Shown here: one piece after another, positions 33,969-42,789 of the stretch
Layout of the letters: each line of letters starts with the position of its first letter
Position numbering within the stretch: the first letter of the stretch is position 1
From: an uncultured Eubacteriales bacterium
GTDB taxonomy: Bacteria > Bacillota > Clostridia > Lachnospirales > Lachnospiraceae
Assembly: GCA_900317515.1 (NCBI GenBank)
Contig: ONHA01000005.1
Location: forward strand, 30,782 to 94,781
Direction: 5' to 3'
DNA length: 64,000 bases
The notes under the pieces: generated by a model
The model's database searches: none
What the model saw: the letters and a program-made list of their open reading frames with translations, nothing else
What the model was told of the DNA's origin: nothing
Made by a program: the position numbers and the translations under genes

Positions 33969-35636
33969 ATGGCGAATTCAAATGATTTTATCGGAAGCGT
34001 CAACGAAATGCTGGACATCGTCGACCGCGCGGTCAGCACCGGCGATTTCTCGAACCTCTCAGGCCAGATGAAGGAGGCCGCAAAACCCTTCACGGACTGC
34101 ATCAGCGGCGTCAACTGGAACGATGAGGAGTTCCTTCGACGCAACGCGCAGAACGCGGCCCGGCGGAAGCGCTACACCAGCGCCTCCCAGATGGACGGCG
34201 TCGGCTCCCGATCCTACAACGGCGGGCATATGAGCGGCCGGGGGAATGCATTTTACGGGAACTATACTTCGGGAAGGACCTACGGGCAGAACCGGCAGCA
34301 GAAATACGACCCGAACGCTTATGCTCGCAGGCAGAATGCCGAGATGCGCCGGGCCAGCCAGGTGAACCCCGGTGCCGAAAATGAATACTTCGGCGCCGTA
34401 AACGGCACCATCAAGTCGAGCCTCATGAAGTGGTTCGGTCTCGCCGGCACGATCTGGTTCGGTTTCCTGTCGGTCATATTTGCGGCCATGGCTGCATCCG
34501 GAGAGCTCGTCGGCCCCGCGCTCGTGTTTATGGCCGTCAATCTGGCAATCACGTTCGGGCTCGGCGTGGTCTTCAACAAGGGCCGCAAGCGCGTAAAGAG
34601 CGTGAAGCATTTCTCGAATTACCGGAAGGTGCTCGAAAAAAATAAATATGCGTCCGTACGTGACCTTGCGCGCTCTGTCGGCCAGTCCGAGGACGCTACG
34701 GTGAAGGAGCTTGACCAGCTGACCACCCTGGGAAAATTCAAACAGGGCCATTTCGACGAGCAGAAGAAGACGTTTATCGCCTCCGATGACCTCTATGCCC
34801 AGTACCTGGCGACCGAGCAGAACGCCCGGGAGCTCCGCCGGCAGGAGAGAGCAAAGCAGAACAGGTCCGATGCGATCCCGGAGGATGTGCAGGAAGTCCT
34901 CGACAAGGGCGAAAACTACATCAACCGGATCCGCGAGGCCAACGACAATATCCCCGGGGAGGACGTCTCCAACAAGCTCTTCGAGATGGAGAAGATCGTC
35001 ACCCGTATCTTTGCCGAGGTCAGAAAGAATCCGGGACTGGCGGAGAAGCTCTCCATGTTCATGGATTACTATCTGCCGACCACGATGAAGCTTCTGACCG
35101 CCTACGAGCGGCTTGATGCCCAGGAGATCCAGGGCGAGAACGTGAAATCCGCGAAGCGCGAGATCGAGGGCTCTCTCGACACGGTCAACGAGGCCTTTGA
35201 GAAGCTTCTGGACAGCTTCTTTGCGGACACGGCCATGGATGTCGCGACCGATATCGAGGTCATGAAGTCCATGATGAAGCAGGACGGGCTGACGGAAGAC
35301 AACTTCTCCTCCATGAGAAGGAAGACGGGCTGGGCGGATATCGCCGGCGACCCGACGCTTCGGGAGAAGGAAGACGCGGCCCTCGGTCGGAAGCGCCCGG
35401 AGATGCAGGCGGACAAACCGGCGAAGAAAGCCCAGGTGAATGCCCCGGCGGAGCCGGAGCTTGAGGCGGTGAAGCCGGTGGAGAGCGTCGAGGTCCCGGA
35501 AGAGCCGGAGCAGGTGCTGAGACCCGATCCGATCAGCATGGTCCATACGGACTACGAGATCGAGCCTGAATCCGATCCCGAAATGGAAGACGAAGAAGGC
35601 GGGATCAAGCTTGTATTTGGGAACGATATCGAGTAA
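33969..35636 (+). CDS. xpaC: XpaC family protein (5-bromo-4-chloroindolyl phosphate hydrolysis protein)
   Basis: A 555-aa membrane protein. The first 140 residues are polar and probably disordered (Gly/Arg/Tyr-rich); two TM helices lie at about 155-205 (WFGLAGTIWFGFLSVIFAAMAA, ALVFMAVNLAITFGLGVVF). A winged-helix-like segment follows (YRKVLEKNKYASVRDLARSVGQSEDATVKEL), then the XpaC helical domain with KLFEMEKIVTRIFAEV, YYLPTTMKLLTAYERL and a Pro/Glu-rich acidic tail. XpaC genes typically sit beside telA/yaaN, as here. Despite the name, a direct enzymatic role is unproven. It is much longer than B. subtilis XpaC (about 200 aa) through its N- and C-terminal extensions. Confidence 0.85.
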   Translation: MANSNDFIGSVNEMLDIVDRAVSTGDFSNLSGQMKEAAKPFTDCISGVNWNDEEFLRRNAQNAARRKRYTSASQMDGVGSRSYNGGHMSGRGNAFYGNYTSGRTYGQNRQQKYDPNAYARRQNAEMRRASQVNPGAENEYFGAVNGTIKSSLMKWFGLAGTIWFGFLSVIFAAMAASGELVGPALVFMAVNLAITFGLGVVFNKGRKRVKSVKHFSNYRKVLEKNKYASVRDLARSVGQSEDATVKELDQLTTLGKFKQGHFDEQKKTFIASDDLYAQYLATEQNARELRRQERAKQNRSDAIPEDVQEVLDKGENYINRIREANDNIPGEDVSNKLFEMEKIVTRIFAEVRKNPGLAEKLSMFMDYYLPTTMKLLTAYERLDAQEIQGENVKSAKREIEGSLDTVNEAFEKLLDSFFADTAMDVATDIEVMKSMMKQDGLTEDNFSSMRRKTGWADIAGDPTLREKEDAALGRKRPEMQADKPAKKAQVNAPAEPELEAVKPVESVEVPEEPEQVLRPDPISMVHTDYEIEPESDPEMEDEEGGIKLVFGNDIE

Positions 35637-35734
35637 AATAGATGTATAGCATCCGCAGGAAAGCTTAAAATGCCGGAAGATGAGATATATCCCTCCGGCA
35701 GCAGATAGTTGATTTTTTAAGGAGGACAGGCAAA

Positions 35735-36961
35735 ATGGATGAAATGAACCTTGAGAACACCCTTGCAACCGAAGCCGCAGCTCTTGACACGGCGGCCGGT
35801 GCGGCAGCGCTCGACGCCGAGCTGAAAGAGTCCGCTATGCCGGCTCTTGTCTTCGGAGCTGAGGAGGAGCCCGAAGCTCCGGTCGCCCAGATGGTCGATG
35901 AGCAGAAGAAAGTCGAGCCGATCGACGACAGCATGCTCTCCGAGGCGGAGAGAAAGCAGGTGGATGCATTTTCCAAGCAGATCAACCTCGGCGACACGAA
36001 CTCGATCCTGCAGTACGGCGGCGGCGTCCAGAAGAAGATGTCCGAGTTCTCGGACACGGCCCTCGCAACGGTCCGCACACGCGACCTGGGCGAAGTCGGT
36101 GAGATGCTCTCTGGCGTCATCGGCAATCTGAAGGAGTTTGATCCGAACGAGGAGGATGAGAAAGGCTTCCTGGGCTTCTTCAAGAAGCAGAAGAGGAAAG
36201 TCGAGGATCTCAAGGTTGAATACGACAAGGCCAACACCAACGTCGAGAAGGTTGCCAAGGCCCTCCAGGCACATCAGGTCACTCTGATGAAGGACGTCGC
36301 AACCCTCGACAAGATGTACGAGAAGAACCTTACCTATTATAAGGAACTCACGATGTACATCATCGCCGGCAAGAAGCGCATCCAGAGCTTCAAGGACAAC
36401 GAGCTGGCCGTCGCCCGCGCAAAGGCGGAGAGATCCTCCCTGCCGGAGGATGCCCAGTACGTCAAGGATCTTGAGGATCAGCTGAACCGCTTCGAGAAGA
36501 AGATCCATGACCTTGAGCTCACCCGCATGATTGCGATCCAGACGGCTCCGCAGATCCGCCTGATCCAGAGCTCCGACACGATGATGGTCGAGAAGATCCA
36601 GTCCACGCTGGTCAACACGATCCCGCTGTGGAAGAACCAGATGGTTCTGGCCCTCGGCATCGAGGATTCCACCAAGGCCGCCAAGGCCGAGGCAGCGGTC
36701 ACCGAGATGACCAACAAGCTCCTCAATGCGAACGCCGAGAAGCTCAAGACCGCCACGATCGAGACCGCTCAGGCGTCCGAGAGAGGCATCGTCGATCTCG
36801 AGACTCTGAAGAAGACCAATGAATCCCTGATCCAGACGCTCGACGAGGTCAGCCGCATCCAGACCGAGGGCCGTGAAAAGAGAGCCCAGGCGGAGGCCGA
36901 ACTTGCCGTTCTCGAGAAGGAACTCAAGGAAAAACTGCTCGCTGTCGGCAAAAAAGGCTGA
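35735..36961 (+). CDS. telA: toxic anion resistance protein TelA/YaaN family
   Basis: A 408-aa soluble, highly helical protein of the TelA family, named from tellurite resistance but probably a general envelope-stress partner of XpaC. An acidic N-terminal tail (1-60) leads to the core: ILQYGGGVQKKMSEFSDTALATVRTRDLGEVGEML, then long coiled coils with LTYYKELTMYIIAGKKRI, TRMIAIQTAPQIRLIQSSDT and VNTIPLWKNQMVLAL, all family hallmarks. AAGGAGGACAGG precedes the ATG. A 98-base spacer separates it from xpaC, with no terminator, so co-transcription is likely. Confidence 0.93.
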   Translation: MDEMNLENTLATEAAALDTAAGAAALDAELKESAMPALVFGAEEEPEAPVAQMVDEQKKVEPIDDSMLSEAERKQVDAFSKQINLGDTNSILQYGGGVQKKMSEFSDTALATVRTRDLGEVGEMLSGVIGNLKEFDPNEEDEKGFLGFFKKQKRKVEDLKVEYDKANTNVEKVAKALQAHQVTLMKDVATLDKMYEKNLTYYKELTMYIIAGKKRIQSFKDNELAVARAKAERSSLPEDAQYVKDLEDQLNRFEKKIHDLELTRMIAIQTAPQIRLIQSSDTMMVEKIQSTLVNTIPLWKNQMVLALGIEDSTKAAKAEAAVTEMTNKLLNANAEKLKTATIETAQASERGIVDLETLKKTNESLIQTLDEVSRIQTEGREKRAQAEAELAVLEKELKEKLLAVGKKG

Positions 36962-36979
36962 GCGATTTTCATTTCCCAC

Positions 36980-37008
36980 TTGATTTTATGCCCTAAACAG
37001 GCGATAAT
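36980..37008 (+). promoter_or_regulatory. possible valS promoter upstream of a hairpin
   Basis: TTGATT (36980-36985), 17-base spacer, GATAAT (37003-37008). The predicted start, near 37015, falls just before a strong terminator-like hairpin. Confidence 0.5.
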
Positions 37009-37020
37009 ATGTTTTCAGGT

Positions 37021-37055
37021 TGGCCGCCCGCCAAATGCCGGGCGGCCATTTTAGA
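37021..37055 (+). terminator. terminator-like hairpin between telA and valS
   Basis: TGGCCGCCCG (37021-37030) pairs perfectly with CGGGCGGCCA (37039-37048), then TTTTAGATATTGATTTTT. It can end telA transcripts, but it also lies in the leader of any valS transcript started at the upstream promoter. Confidence 0.82.
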
Positions 37056-37087
37056 TATTGATTTTTAGACGGAAGGAAACAAACGTT

Positions 37088-39748
37088 ATGAGAAAGGAAC
37101 TCGAAAAGACCTACGATCCGAAGGGACTTGAGGACCGGCTGTACGAGAAGTGGATGAAGGGCGGGTATTTCCATGCGGAAGTGAACCCGGACAGGAAACC
37201 GTTCACGATCGTCATGCCGCCGCCAAACATTACCGGCCAGCTTCACATGGGCCACGCACTCGACAACACGATGCAGGACATCCTGATCCGCTGGAAGAGA
37301 ATGCAGGGCTATGAGGCCCTCTGGCAGCCGGGCACGGACCACGCCGCGATCGCGACGGAGGTCAAGGTAACCGAGCACCTGAAGGAGATGGGCATCGACA
37401 AGGCTGAGATCGGCCGCGAAGAGTTCCTGAAATACTGCTGGGAGTGGCGAGAGGAGTACGGCGGCCGCATCGTGAAGCAGCTTCGGAAGCTCGGCTCCTC
37501 GGCCGACTGGGACCGCGAGCGCTTCACCATGGACGAGGGCTGCTCCGACGCGGTTCTCGAGGTGTTTGAGCGTCTTTATAAGAAGGGCTACATCTACAAG
37601 GGATCCAGAATCGTCAACTGGTGCCCGGTCTGCGGGACCACGATCTCGGACGCCGAGGTTGAGCATGTGGACCAGCAGGGCTTCTTCTGGCACATCAATT
37701 ACCCGGTCGTGGGTGAGCCGGGCCGCTTCGTCGAGATTGCGACGACCCGTCCGGAGACCCTGCTCGGCGATACCGCCGTGGCGGTGAACCCGAACGATGA
37801 GAGATATAAGGATATCGTCGGCAAGATGCTCGAGCTCCCGCTGACCGACCGGCAGATTCCGGTGATCGCGGACGAGTACGTCGACATGGAGTTCGGGACC
37901 GGCTGCGTGAAGATCACGCCGGCTCACGACCCCAACGACTTTGAGGTCGGACGCCGCCACAACCTTGAGGAGATCAATATCCTGAACGATGACGGCACGG
38001 TCAACGAGCTCGGCGGCAAGTACGCCGGCATGGACCGCTACGTTGCAAGAAAAGCCATGGTTGAGGACCTCGAAAAGATGGGGCTTCTGGTCAAGGTCGT
38101 GCCCCACACCCATGCAGTCGGCACTCATGACCGCTGCCACACCACGGTCGAGCCGATGGTCAAGCAGCAGTGGTTCGTCGCGATGGAGGAGATGGCGAAG
38201 CCGGCCATCGAGGCCCTGAAAAACGGCGACCTCACCTTCGTGCCGGAGCGCTTCGACAAGATTTACCTGCACTGGCTTGAGAATATCCGCGACTGGTGCA
38301 TTTCCCGCCAGCTCTGGTGGGGCCACCGGATCCCGGCTTACTACTGCGGCGACTGCAAGAAGACGATCATCTCGAAGAAAGCCCCGACGGTCTGCCCGGA
38401 CTGCGGCAAGAACCATCTCACCCAGGATCCGGATACGCTCGACACATGGTTCTCCTCCGCCCTCTGGCCGTTCTCGACGCTCGGCTGGCCGGAAGAGACA
38501 CCCGAATACAAATATTTCTATCCGACGGACGTGCTGGTGACCGGCTACGATATCATTTTCTTCTGGGTCATCCGCATGATGTTCTCCGGACTTGAGCAGA
38601 CCGGCAGGAGCCCGTTCCACCATGTCCTGATCCACGGACTGGTCCGCGACTCCCAGGGCCGCAAGATGTCCAAGTCCCTGGGCAACGGCATCGATCCGCT
38701 CGAGGTCATCGACAAGTACGGCGCCGATGCGCTCCGCCTGACCCTCATGACCGGCAATGCACCGGGCAACGACATGCGCTTCTACTGGGAGCAGGTCGAG
38801 GCAAGCCGCAACTTCGCGAACAAGATCTGGAACGCGAGCCGCTTCATCATGATGAACCTGCCGGAGGAGGAGATCAAGGAGCCGACCATGACGGAGCTTC
38901 TGCCGGCCGACAAGTGGATCCTCTCCCGGATCAACACGGTCGCGAAGGAAGTCACGGAAAATATGGACCGCTACGAGCTTGGCATCGCCGTGCAGAAGAT
39001 CCACGATTTCCTGTGGGACGAGTTCTGCGACTGGTATATCGAGATCGCGAAGCTCCGCTTTGCGAACGCGCCGAAGGACGGCCCGGACACATCCGTGAAC
39101 GCGGCCCACTGGACGCTCAGAACGGTCCTCACGGAAGCTCTGAAGCTCCTGCATCCGTTCATGCCGTTCATCACGGAGGAGATCTACTGCACGCTCCTTC
39201 CGGAGGAGGAGACGATCATGACGACCGAGTGGCCGGTCTACCGTGATGACCGGAATTTCCCGCAGGCCGAGGCGCTCATCAATACCTACATCGAGCTTGT
39301 CCGCGGCATCCGCAACATCCGCATGGAGATGAATGTTCCGAACGGCACGAAGACTGATCTCTACCTGGTCGGCAAGGATGAGGCAGGCGTTAAGTCTCTC
39401 CGGACGCTCACCAGGACGATCCCGGGCATGGAGCGCATGGTGTTCGCGAAGAACATCGAGGTGAGGGAGGACAAGGCCGGCATCGGCGACGATGCGGTCA
39501 CGGTCGTGCTCTCGAACGCAACCGCCTACATCCCGCTCGACGAGCTCGTCGACAAGGAGAAGGAGATTGCCCGTCTGACCGCTGAAAATGCAAAGATGGA
39601 CAAGGAGATCGCGCGTGCGGAAGGCATGCTTAAGAACCCGAATTTTGTGAACAAGGCTCCGGCGGCCAAGGTCGAGGCGGAGAGAGCAAAACTCGAAAAG
39701 TATAAGGCAATGAAGCAGCAGATCGAGGAACAGCTTAAGAGATATTGA
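37088..39748 (+). CDS. valS: valyl-tRNA synthetase
   Basis: Class I synthetase charging tRNA-Val. The 886-aa chain starts at ATG 37088 behind GAAGGAAAC. It shows PPPNITGQLHMGHA (HIGH signature as HMGH), the CP1 editing domain with EIATTRPETLLGDTAVAVNP, zinc-like cysteines (CGDCKKT...CPDC), the KMSKS loop as RKMSKSLGNG near 524-533, the anticodon-binding helical domain, and the C-terminal valine-specific coiled coil (about 820-886) ending AMKQQIEEQLKRY. Full length. A T-box leader, common for Firmicute valS, does not fit in the short leader here. A tRNA-Val lies at 18635. Confidence 0.98.
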   Translation: MRKELEKTYDPKGLEDRLYEKWMKGGYFHAEVNPDRKPFTIVMPPPNITGQLHMGHALDNTMQDILIRWKRMQGYEALWQPGTDHAAIATEVKVTEHLKEMGIDKAEIGREEFLKYCWEWREEYGGRIVKQLRKLGSSADWDRERFTMDEGCSDAVLEVFERLYKKGYIYKGSRIVNWCPVCGTTISDAEVEHVDQQGFFWHINYPVVGEPGRFVEIATTRPETLLGDTAVAVNPNDERYKDIVGKMLELPLTDRQIPVIADEYVDMEFGTGCVKITPAHDPNDFEVGRRHNLEEINILNDDGTVNELGGKYAGMDRYVARKAMVEDLEKMGLLVKVVPHTHAVGTHDRCHTTVEPMVKQQWFVAMEEMAKPAIEALKNGDLTFVPERFDKIYLHWLENIRDWCISRQLWWGHRIPAYYCGDCKKTIISKKAPTVCPDCGKNHLTQDPDTLDTWFSSALWPFSTLGWPEETPEYKYFYPTDVLVTGYDIIFFWVIRMMFSGLEQTGRSPFHHVLIHGLVRDSQGRKMSKSLGNGIDPLEVIDKYGADALRLTLMTGNAPGNDMRFYWEQVEASRNFANKIWNASRFIMMNLPEEEIKEPTMTELLPADKWILSRINTVAKEVTENMDRYELGIAVQKIHDFLWDEFCDWYIEIAKLRFANAPKDGPDTSVNAAHWTLRTVLTEALKLLHPFMPFITEEIYCTLLPEEETIMTTEWPVYRDDRNFPQAEALINTYIELVRGIRNIRMEMNVPNGTKTDLYLVGKDEAGVKSLRTLTRTIPGMERMVFAKNIEVREDKAGIGDDAVTVVLSNATAYIPLDELVDKEKEIARLTAENAKMDKEIARAEGMLKNPNFVNKAPAAKVEAERAKLEKYKAMKQQIEEQLKRY

Positions 39749-39758
39749 AAATGAAGGG

Positions 39759-39791
39759 CTGCCGCATAGGATGTGCGGCAGTCTCTTTTTT
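39759..39791 (+). terminator. valS terminator
   Basis: CTGCCGCA (39759-39766) pairs with TGCGGCAG (39774-39781), then TCTCTTTTTT. It lies only 12 bases before the folC ATG, so folC may depend on read-through or its own weak promoter. Confidence 0.87.
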
Positions 39792-39802
39792 AGGAGGAGA
39801 CC

Positions 39803-41143
39803 ATGAATTACGCGGAAAGCTGCGCTTATATAGACGGTCTTACAAAATTTACGGCGAAGCATTCGCTCGCCCACACGAGGGAGTGTCTTGCGCTTCTTGA
39901 CAACCCGGACCGGAGCTTTAAGATCGTCCACATCGCCGGCACGAACGGCAAGGGCTCGACCGCGTCCTATCTCGAGTCGATCCTAAGGTCGGCCGGCATC
40001 CGCACCGGACTGTTTACCTCCCCGCATCTCGTGGATATGCGGGAGCGCTTCCGCGTGGACGGTGAGATCGTCTCTAAGGAGGCGTTCCTTGCGGCCTTTG
40101 AGGCGGCGCGAAAAGCTGTCTCTTCGATGCCGGACCATCCCTCCTATTTTGAGTTCATCTATCTCATCGGGTGCCTCATCTTTAAAAATGCCGGCGTTAC
40201 TACCGCCGTCATGGAGACGGGCCTCGGCGGCCGGCTCGATGCGACGAACACCTGCGAGAACCCGGTGCTCACGATCATCACGTCGGTGAGCTTTGACCAT
40301 ATGCAGTATCTCGGGAATACGCTGTACGAGATCGCAGGAGAGAAGGCCGGGATCATAAAGCAGGGGGTGCCTGTCATTTTCCTCGCGGCGAAGGAAGAGT
40401 GCGCCGGGCGGATCCTTGAGGAGGCAGCTCTCAGGAATGCTCCGGCTTTGGCCCTGATCCCGCCGGCTGCGGAGGAGGGCGTCGAAAAACTGCTCTCCGG
40501 GGGAGAAGCCCTCACATATAAAACTAAAATTTTAAAGAACTTGGCTCCTTTCATTGATTTTTCGCTTATCAGCAGTTATGATAAAAAGGCGTGTGACATG
40601 AGAATCCGCGCAGCGGCTGCCTATCAGGCGGAAAATGCCTCACTGGCGGTTCTCGGAGCCGCGGAACTTATCCGTGCCGGCTTTGCAATCACGGAGGAAA
40701 ACATCCGCGACGGCCTCCTTTCCGCCCGCTGGGAAGGCCGCATGGAGGAAGCGCTCCCGGGCGTCTACCTCGACGGGGCCCACAACGAGGACGGCATCAG
40801 CCGCTTTATCGAGGCGGCGAAGGCGGTCTTAAGAGGAAAAAAGGCAACGCTCCTTTTCGCGGCGGTCTCGGACAAGGATTACACGGCCATGGTGCGGGAG
40901 CTTGCCGAAGACCTTGCACCGGAGTGCGTGATCACGACCGAAGTGCCGGGGGCGAGGCGGGAGTCTGCATCTCATTTTGAAGAGCTCTTCAGAGAGAACG
41001 GGTTTGAGCGGGTCGTGACCGTGCCGGACCCTGCGGAGGCGTTTAAATATGCGATGAGCCAGAGAGGCGACGGCGTCCTTTTCGTCTGCGGAAGCCTTTA
41101 TCTCATCGGACTTATAAAGAGGATGATCCATGATCAATTTTGA
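39803..41143 (+). CDS. folC: bifunctional folylpolyglutamate synthase/dihydrofolate synthase
   Basis: Adds glutamate to folates (and to dihydropteroate) using ATP; a Mur-ligase superfamily enzyme. The 446 residues show HIAGTNGKGSTASYLESIL (P-loop at about 45-53), LFTSPHLVDMRERFRVDG (folate/omega loop), METGLGGRLDATN, SFDHMQYLGNTLYEIAGEKAGIIK, and C-terminal YLDGAHNEDGISRF. TAGGAGGAG precedes the ATG. Its 3' end overlaps a 51-codon ORF by 14 bases, starting a chain of tightly packed genes to the crh-like gene. Confidence 0.97.
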   Translation: MNYAESCAYIDGLTKFTAKHSLAHTRECLALLDNPDRSFKIVHIAGTNGKGSTASYLESILRSAGIRTGLFTSPHLVDMRERFRVDGEIVSKEAFLAAFEAARKAVSSMPDHPSYFEFIYLIGCLIFKNAGVTTAVMETGLGGRLDATNTCENPVLTIITSVSFDHMQYLGNTLYEIAGEKAGIIKQGVPVIFLAAKEECAGRILEEAALRNAPALALIPPAAEEGVEKLLSGGEALTYKTKILKNLAPFIDFSLISSYDKKACDMRIRAAAAYQAENASLAVLGAAELIRAGFAITEENIRDGLLSARWEGRMEEALPGVYLDGAHNEDGISRFIEAAKAVLRGKKATLLFAAVSDKDYTAMVRELAEDLAPECVITTEVPGARRESASHFEELFRENGFERVVTVPDPAEAFKYAMSQRGDGVLFVCGSLYLIGLIKRMIHDQF

Positions 41144-41285
41144 TGAAGAACTGAAGAAATTCAAGCCCAGCCTCGACGTCGATGAGGCGGAAGGGGCAAT
41201 CTATTCGCGCGACATCACCGATGTGATTGATATCCTTAAGGATATGATGAACGAGACCCAGGGCGGAAAGAGGAAGAACGAATGA
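41130..41285 (+). CDS. 51-aa protein of unknown function between folC and the TPR gene
   Basis: ATG 41130 opens inside the folC stop region (14-base overlap, behind AAGAGGATG) and ends with TGA 41283-41285, overlapping the next ATG as ATGA. The protein begins MINFDEELKKFKPSLDVDE, is strongly acidic (many Asp/Glu) with an amphipathic helix DVIDILKDMMNE, and ends in a basic GGKRKNE tail. Position, ribosome spacing and double translational coupling argue that it is a real gene rather than chance. I do not recognise the family; no membrane segment or cysteine is present. Confidence 0.7.
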   Translation: MINFDEELKKFKPSLDVDEAEGAIYSRDITDVIDILKDMMNETQGGKRKNE

Positions 41286-42760
41286 AATGCATGTACTGCG
41301 GGGCAGAGCTCTCCGATTCCGCGTACTGCCCGGTCTGCGGCCGGGATATCTCCGTGCAGCGGCAGGCGATCGTTCTGTCCGGGATCTACTATAATGAGGG
41401 GCTTGAGAAGGCCGAGGTGCGGGATCTGTCCGGCGCCATTTTGCTGCTCAGGCAGAGCCTCAAATTCAACAAGGAAAATATTCAGGCGAGAAACCTTCTG
41501 GGACTCGTCTATTTTGAGATGGGCGAGGCGGTTTCCGCCCTGTCCGAATGGGTCATCTCGCGGAATCTGAAGCCCGACCACAACCTCGCGACCCGCTACA
41601 TCTCCGAGATCGAGCGGGACGGCGCGAAGTTCGACGTGATTCGGCACACGATCAAAAAGTACAACGGGGCGCTGGCCAACTGCCGCTCCGGCAACGAGGA
41701 TGTGGCGGAGATCCAGCTTAAGAAGCTGCTGGCCCAGAACCCCAAGCTGATTAAGGGCTACCACCTGCTGGCGCTTCTCTACATGAAGCACGGCGAGTGG
41801 GAGAAGGCCAGAAAGCTCCTCAAAAAGGCGATCCGCATCGACCGGACCAACACGACGACCCTGCGTTTCCTCCGGGAGATCGACCGGGAGACGGGCGTTG
41901 TGACAAAGCTTGAGCCGCGGTTTTCATTTTTCGGAGGACAGGAGAGCGGCGAGGACCATCCCCAGATCAGGAAGAACCGCAAGGAGAGGAAGGCCATCCA
42001 GATCCGGGAGACCCCGCTCGCGGTGACCGCCTTCTCGATGGTCGCGGGCTTCCTCGTCGGGGCGGCCGCCATCTGGTTCCTGTTCGTGCCGGTCAGAACC
42101 GCCCAGATCCAGCAGGAGGCCAACCGCAAGGTGATCGAGTATTCGACCGACATGGCGGAAAATGAAGAGCAGATGCAGATCATGCAGAGCGAACTTGAGG
42201 CCTCCCGCGAGGCGGTCGCCAACGTTAATGACGAGATCGCGGCGGCCGGCGTGAAGGCGGCGGCCTACGAGAACCTCGCCAAGGCGGTGAACGCCTACAA
42301 CAACAATGAGTTTGACCAGGCGATGAACGCGCTTCAGGCGGTGGACCTCTCCCAGCTTTCGATCGAGGCACGGTCGATCTGCGCGGAGCTCGGCGGGACC
42401 ACGATGGCCTCGATGCTGCAGAATTTCCGGGCATCCGGCCTCATGGCCTTCAACAACGGCAATTACGAGGAGGCCGTGAAGGCCCTCGAGAAAGCCAAGG
42501 CGATCGAAGACGAAGACTACGACGTGCTTCTCTACCTCGGCCACTCCTACCGCATGATGGGAGATACGGTGAGTGCGGATGAGAATTACAAGCGCATCAT
42601 AACCCTCTGGCCGGACACGAACCGCTCGGCGACGGCCGTTGAGTTTGTGACGGACTACTCGGATATATTCCAGAGCCAGGAACCGGCAGCGGCAGATAAC
42701 GCGGCGGCAGCCGCACCGGCGGCGCCCGAGAATGCGGCGCCCGAAAACCCCGCACCCTAA
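41282..42760 (+). CDS. zinc-ribbon, TPR, single-TM protein
   Basis: A 492-aa protein with an N-terminal zinc ribbon (Cys3, Cys6 and Cys17, Cys20 in CMYCGAELSDSAYCPVCG) and cytoplasmic TPR-like helices (about 35-215: IYYNEGLEKAEVRDLSGAILLLRQSL, NLLGLVYFEMGE, YHLLALLYMKHGEWEKARKLLKKAI). One TM helix follows (about 246-268), then an external coiled coil (about 275-330), more TPR-like repeats (FDQAMNALQAVD, NYEEAVKALEKA, YDVLLYLGHSYRMMGD) and an Ala/Pro/Asn tail. The topology suggests a scaffold linking cytoplasm and wall, consistent with murB next to it, but function is unknown. Start coupled to the 51-aa ORF. Confidence 0.8.
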   Translation: MKCMYCGAELSDSAYCPVCGRDISVQRQAIVLSGIYYNEGLEKAEVRDLSGAILLLRQSLKFNKENIQARNLLGLVYFEMGEAVSALSEWVISRNLKPDHNLATRYISEIERDGAKFDVIRHTIKKYNGALANCRSGNEDVAEIQLKKLLAQNPKLIKGYHLLALLYMKHGEWEKARKLLKKAIRIDRTNTTTLRFLREIDRETGVVTKLEPRFSFFGGQESGEDHPQIRKNRKERKAIQIRETPLAVTAFSMVAGFLVGAAAIWFLFVPVRTAQIQQEANRKVIEYSTDMAENEEQMQIMQSELEASREAVANVNDEIAAAGVKAAAYENLAKAVNAYNNNEFDQAMNALQAVDLSQLSIEARSICAELGGTTMASMLQNFRASGLMAFNNGNYEEAVKALEKAKAIEDEDYDVLLYLGHSYRMMGDTVSADENYKRIITLWPDTNRSATAVEFVTDYSDIFQSQEPAAADNAAAAAPAAPENAAPENPAP

Positions 42761-42789
42761 GACACTCTCAGAACGGCGGAGCTAACACT

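Noticed and set aside
37009-37087. T-box leader for valS
   Set aside because: Only about 75 bases separate the promoter from the ATG, with a single hairpin and no T-box sequence or specifier loop.
36986-39931. A very long minus-strand open frame opposite valS (similar ones lie opposite secA at 29498-31441, xpaC at 34059-35768 and the NlpC gene at 21045-22580)
   Set aside because: These are shadows produced by G/C-ending codons of the real gene; composition is Arg/Leu/Asp-rich without any family motif, and the opposite strand has clear conserved proteins.
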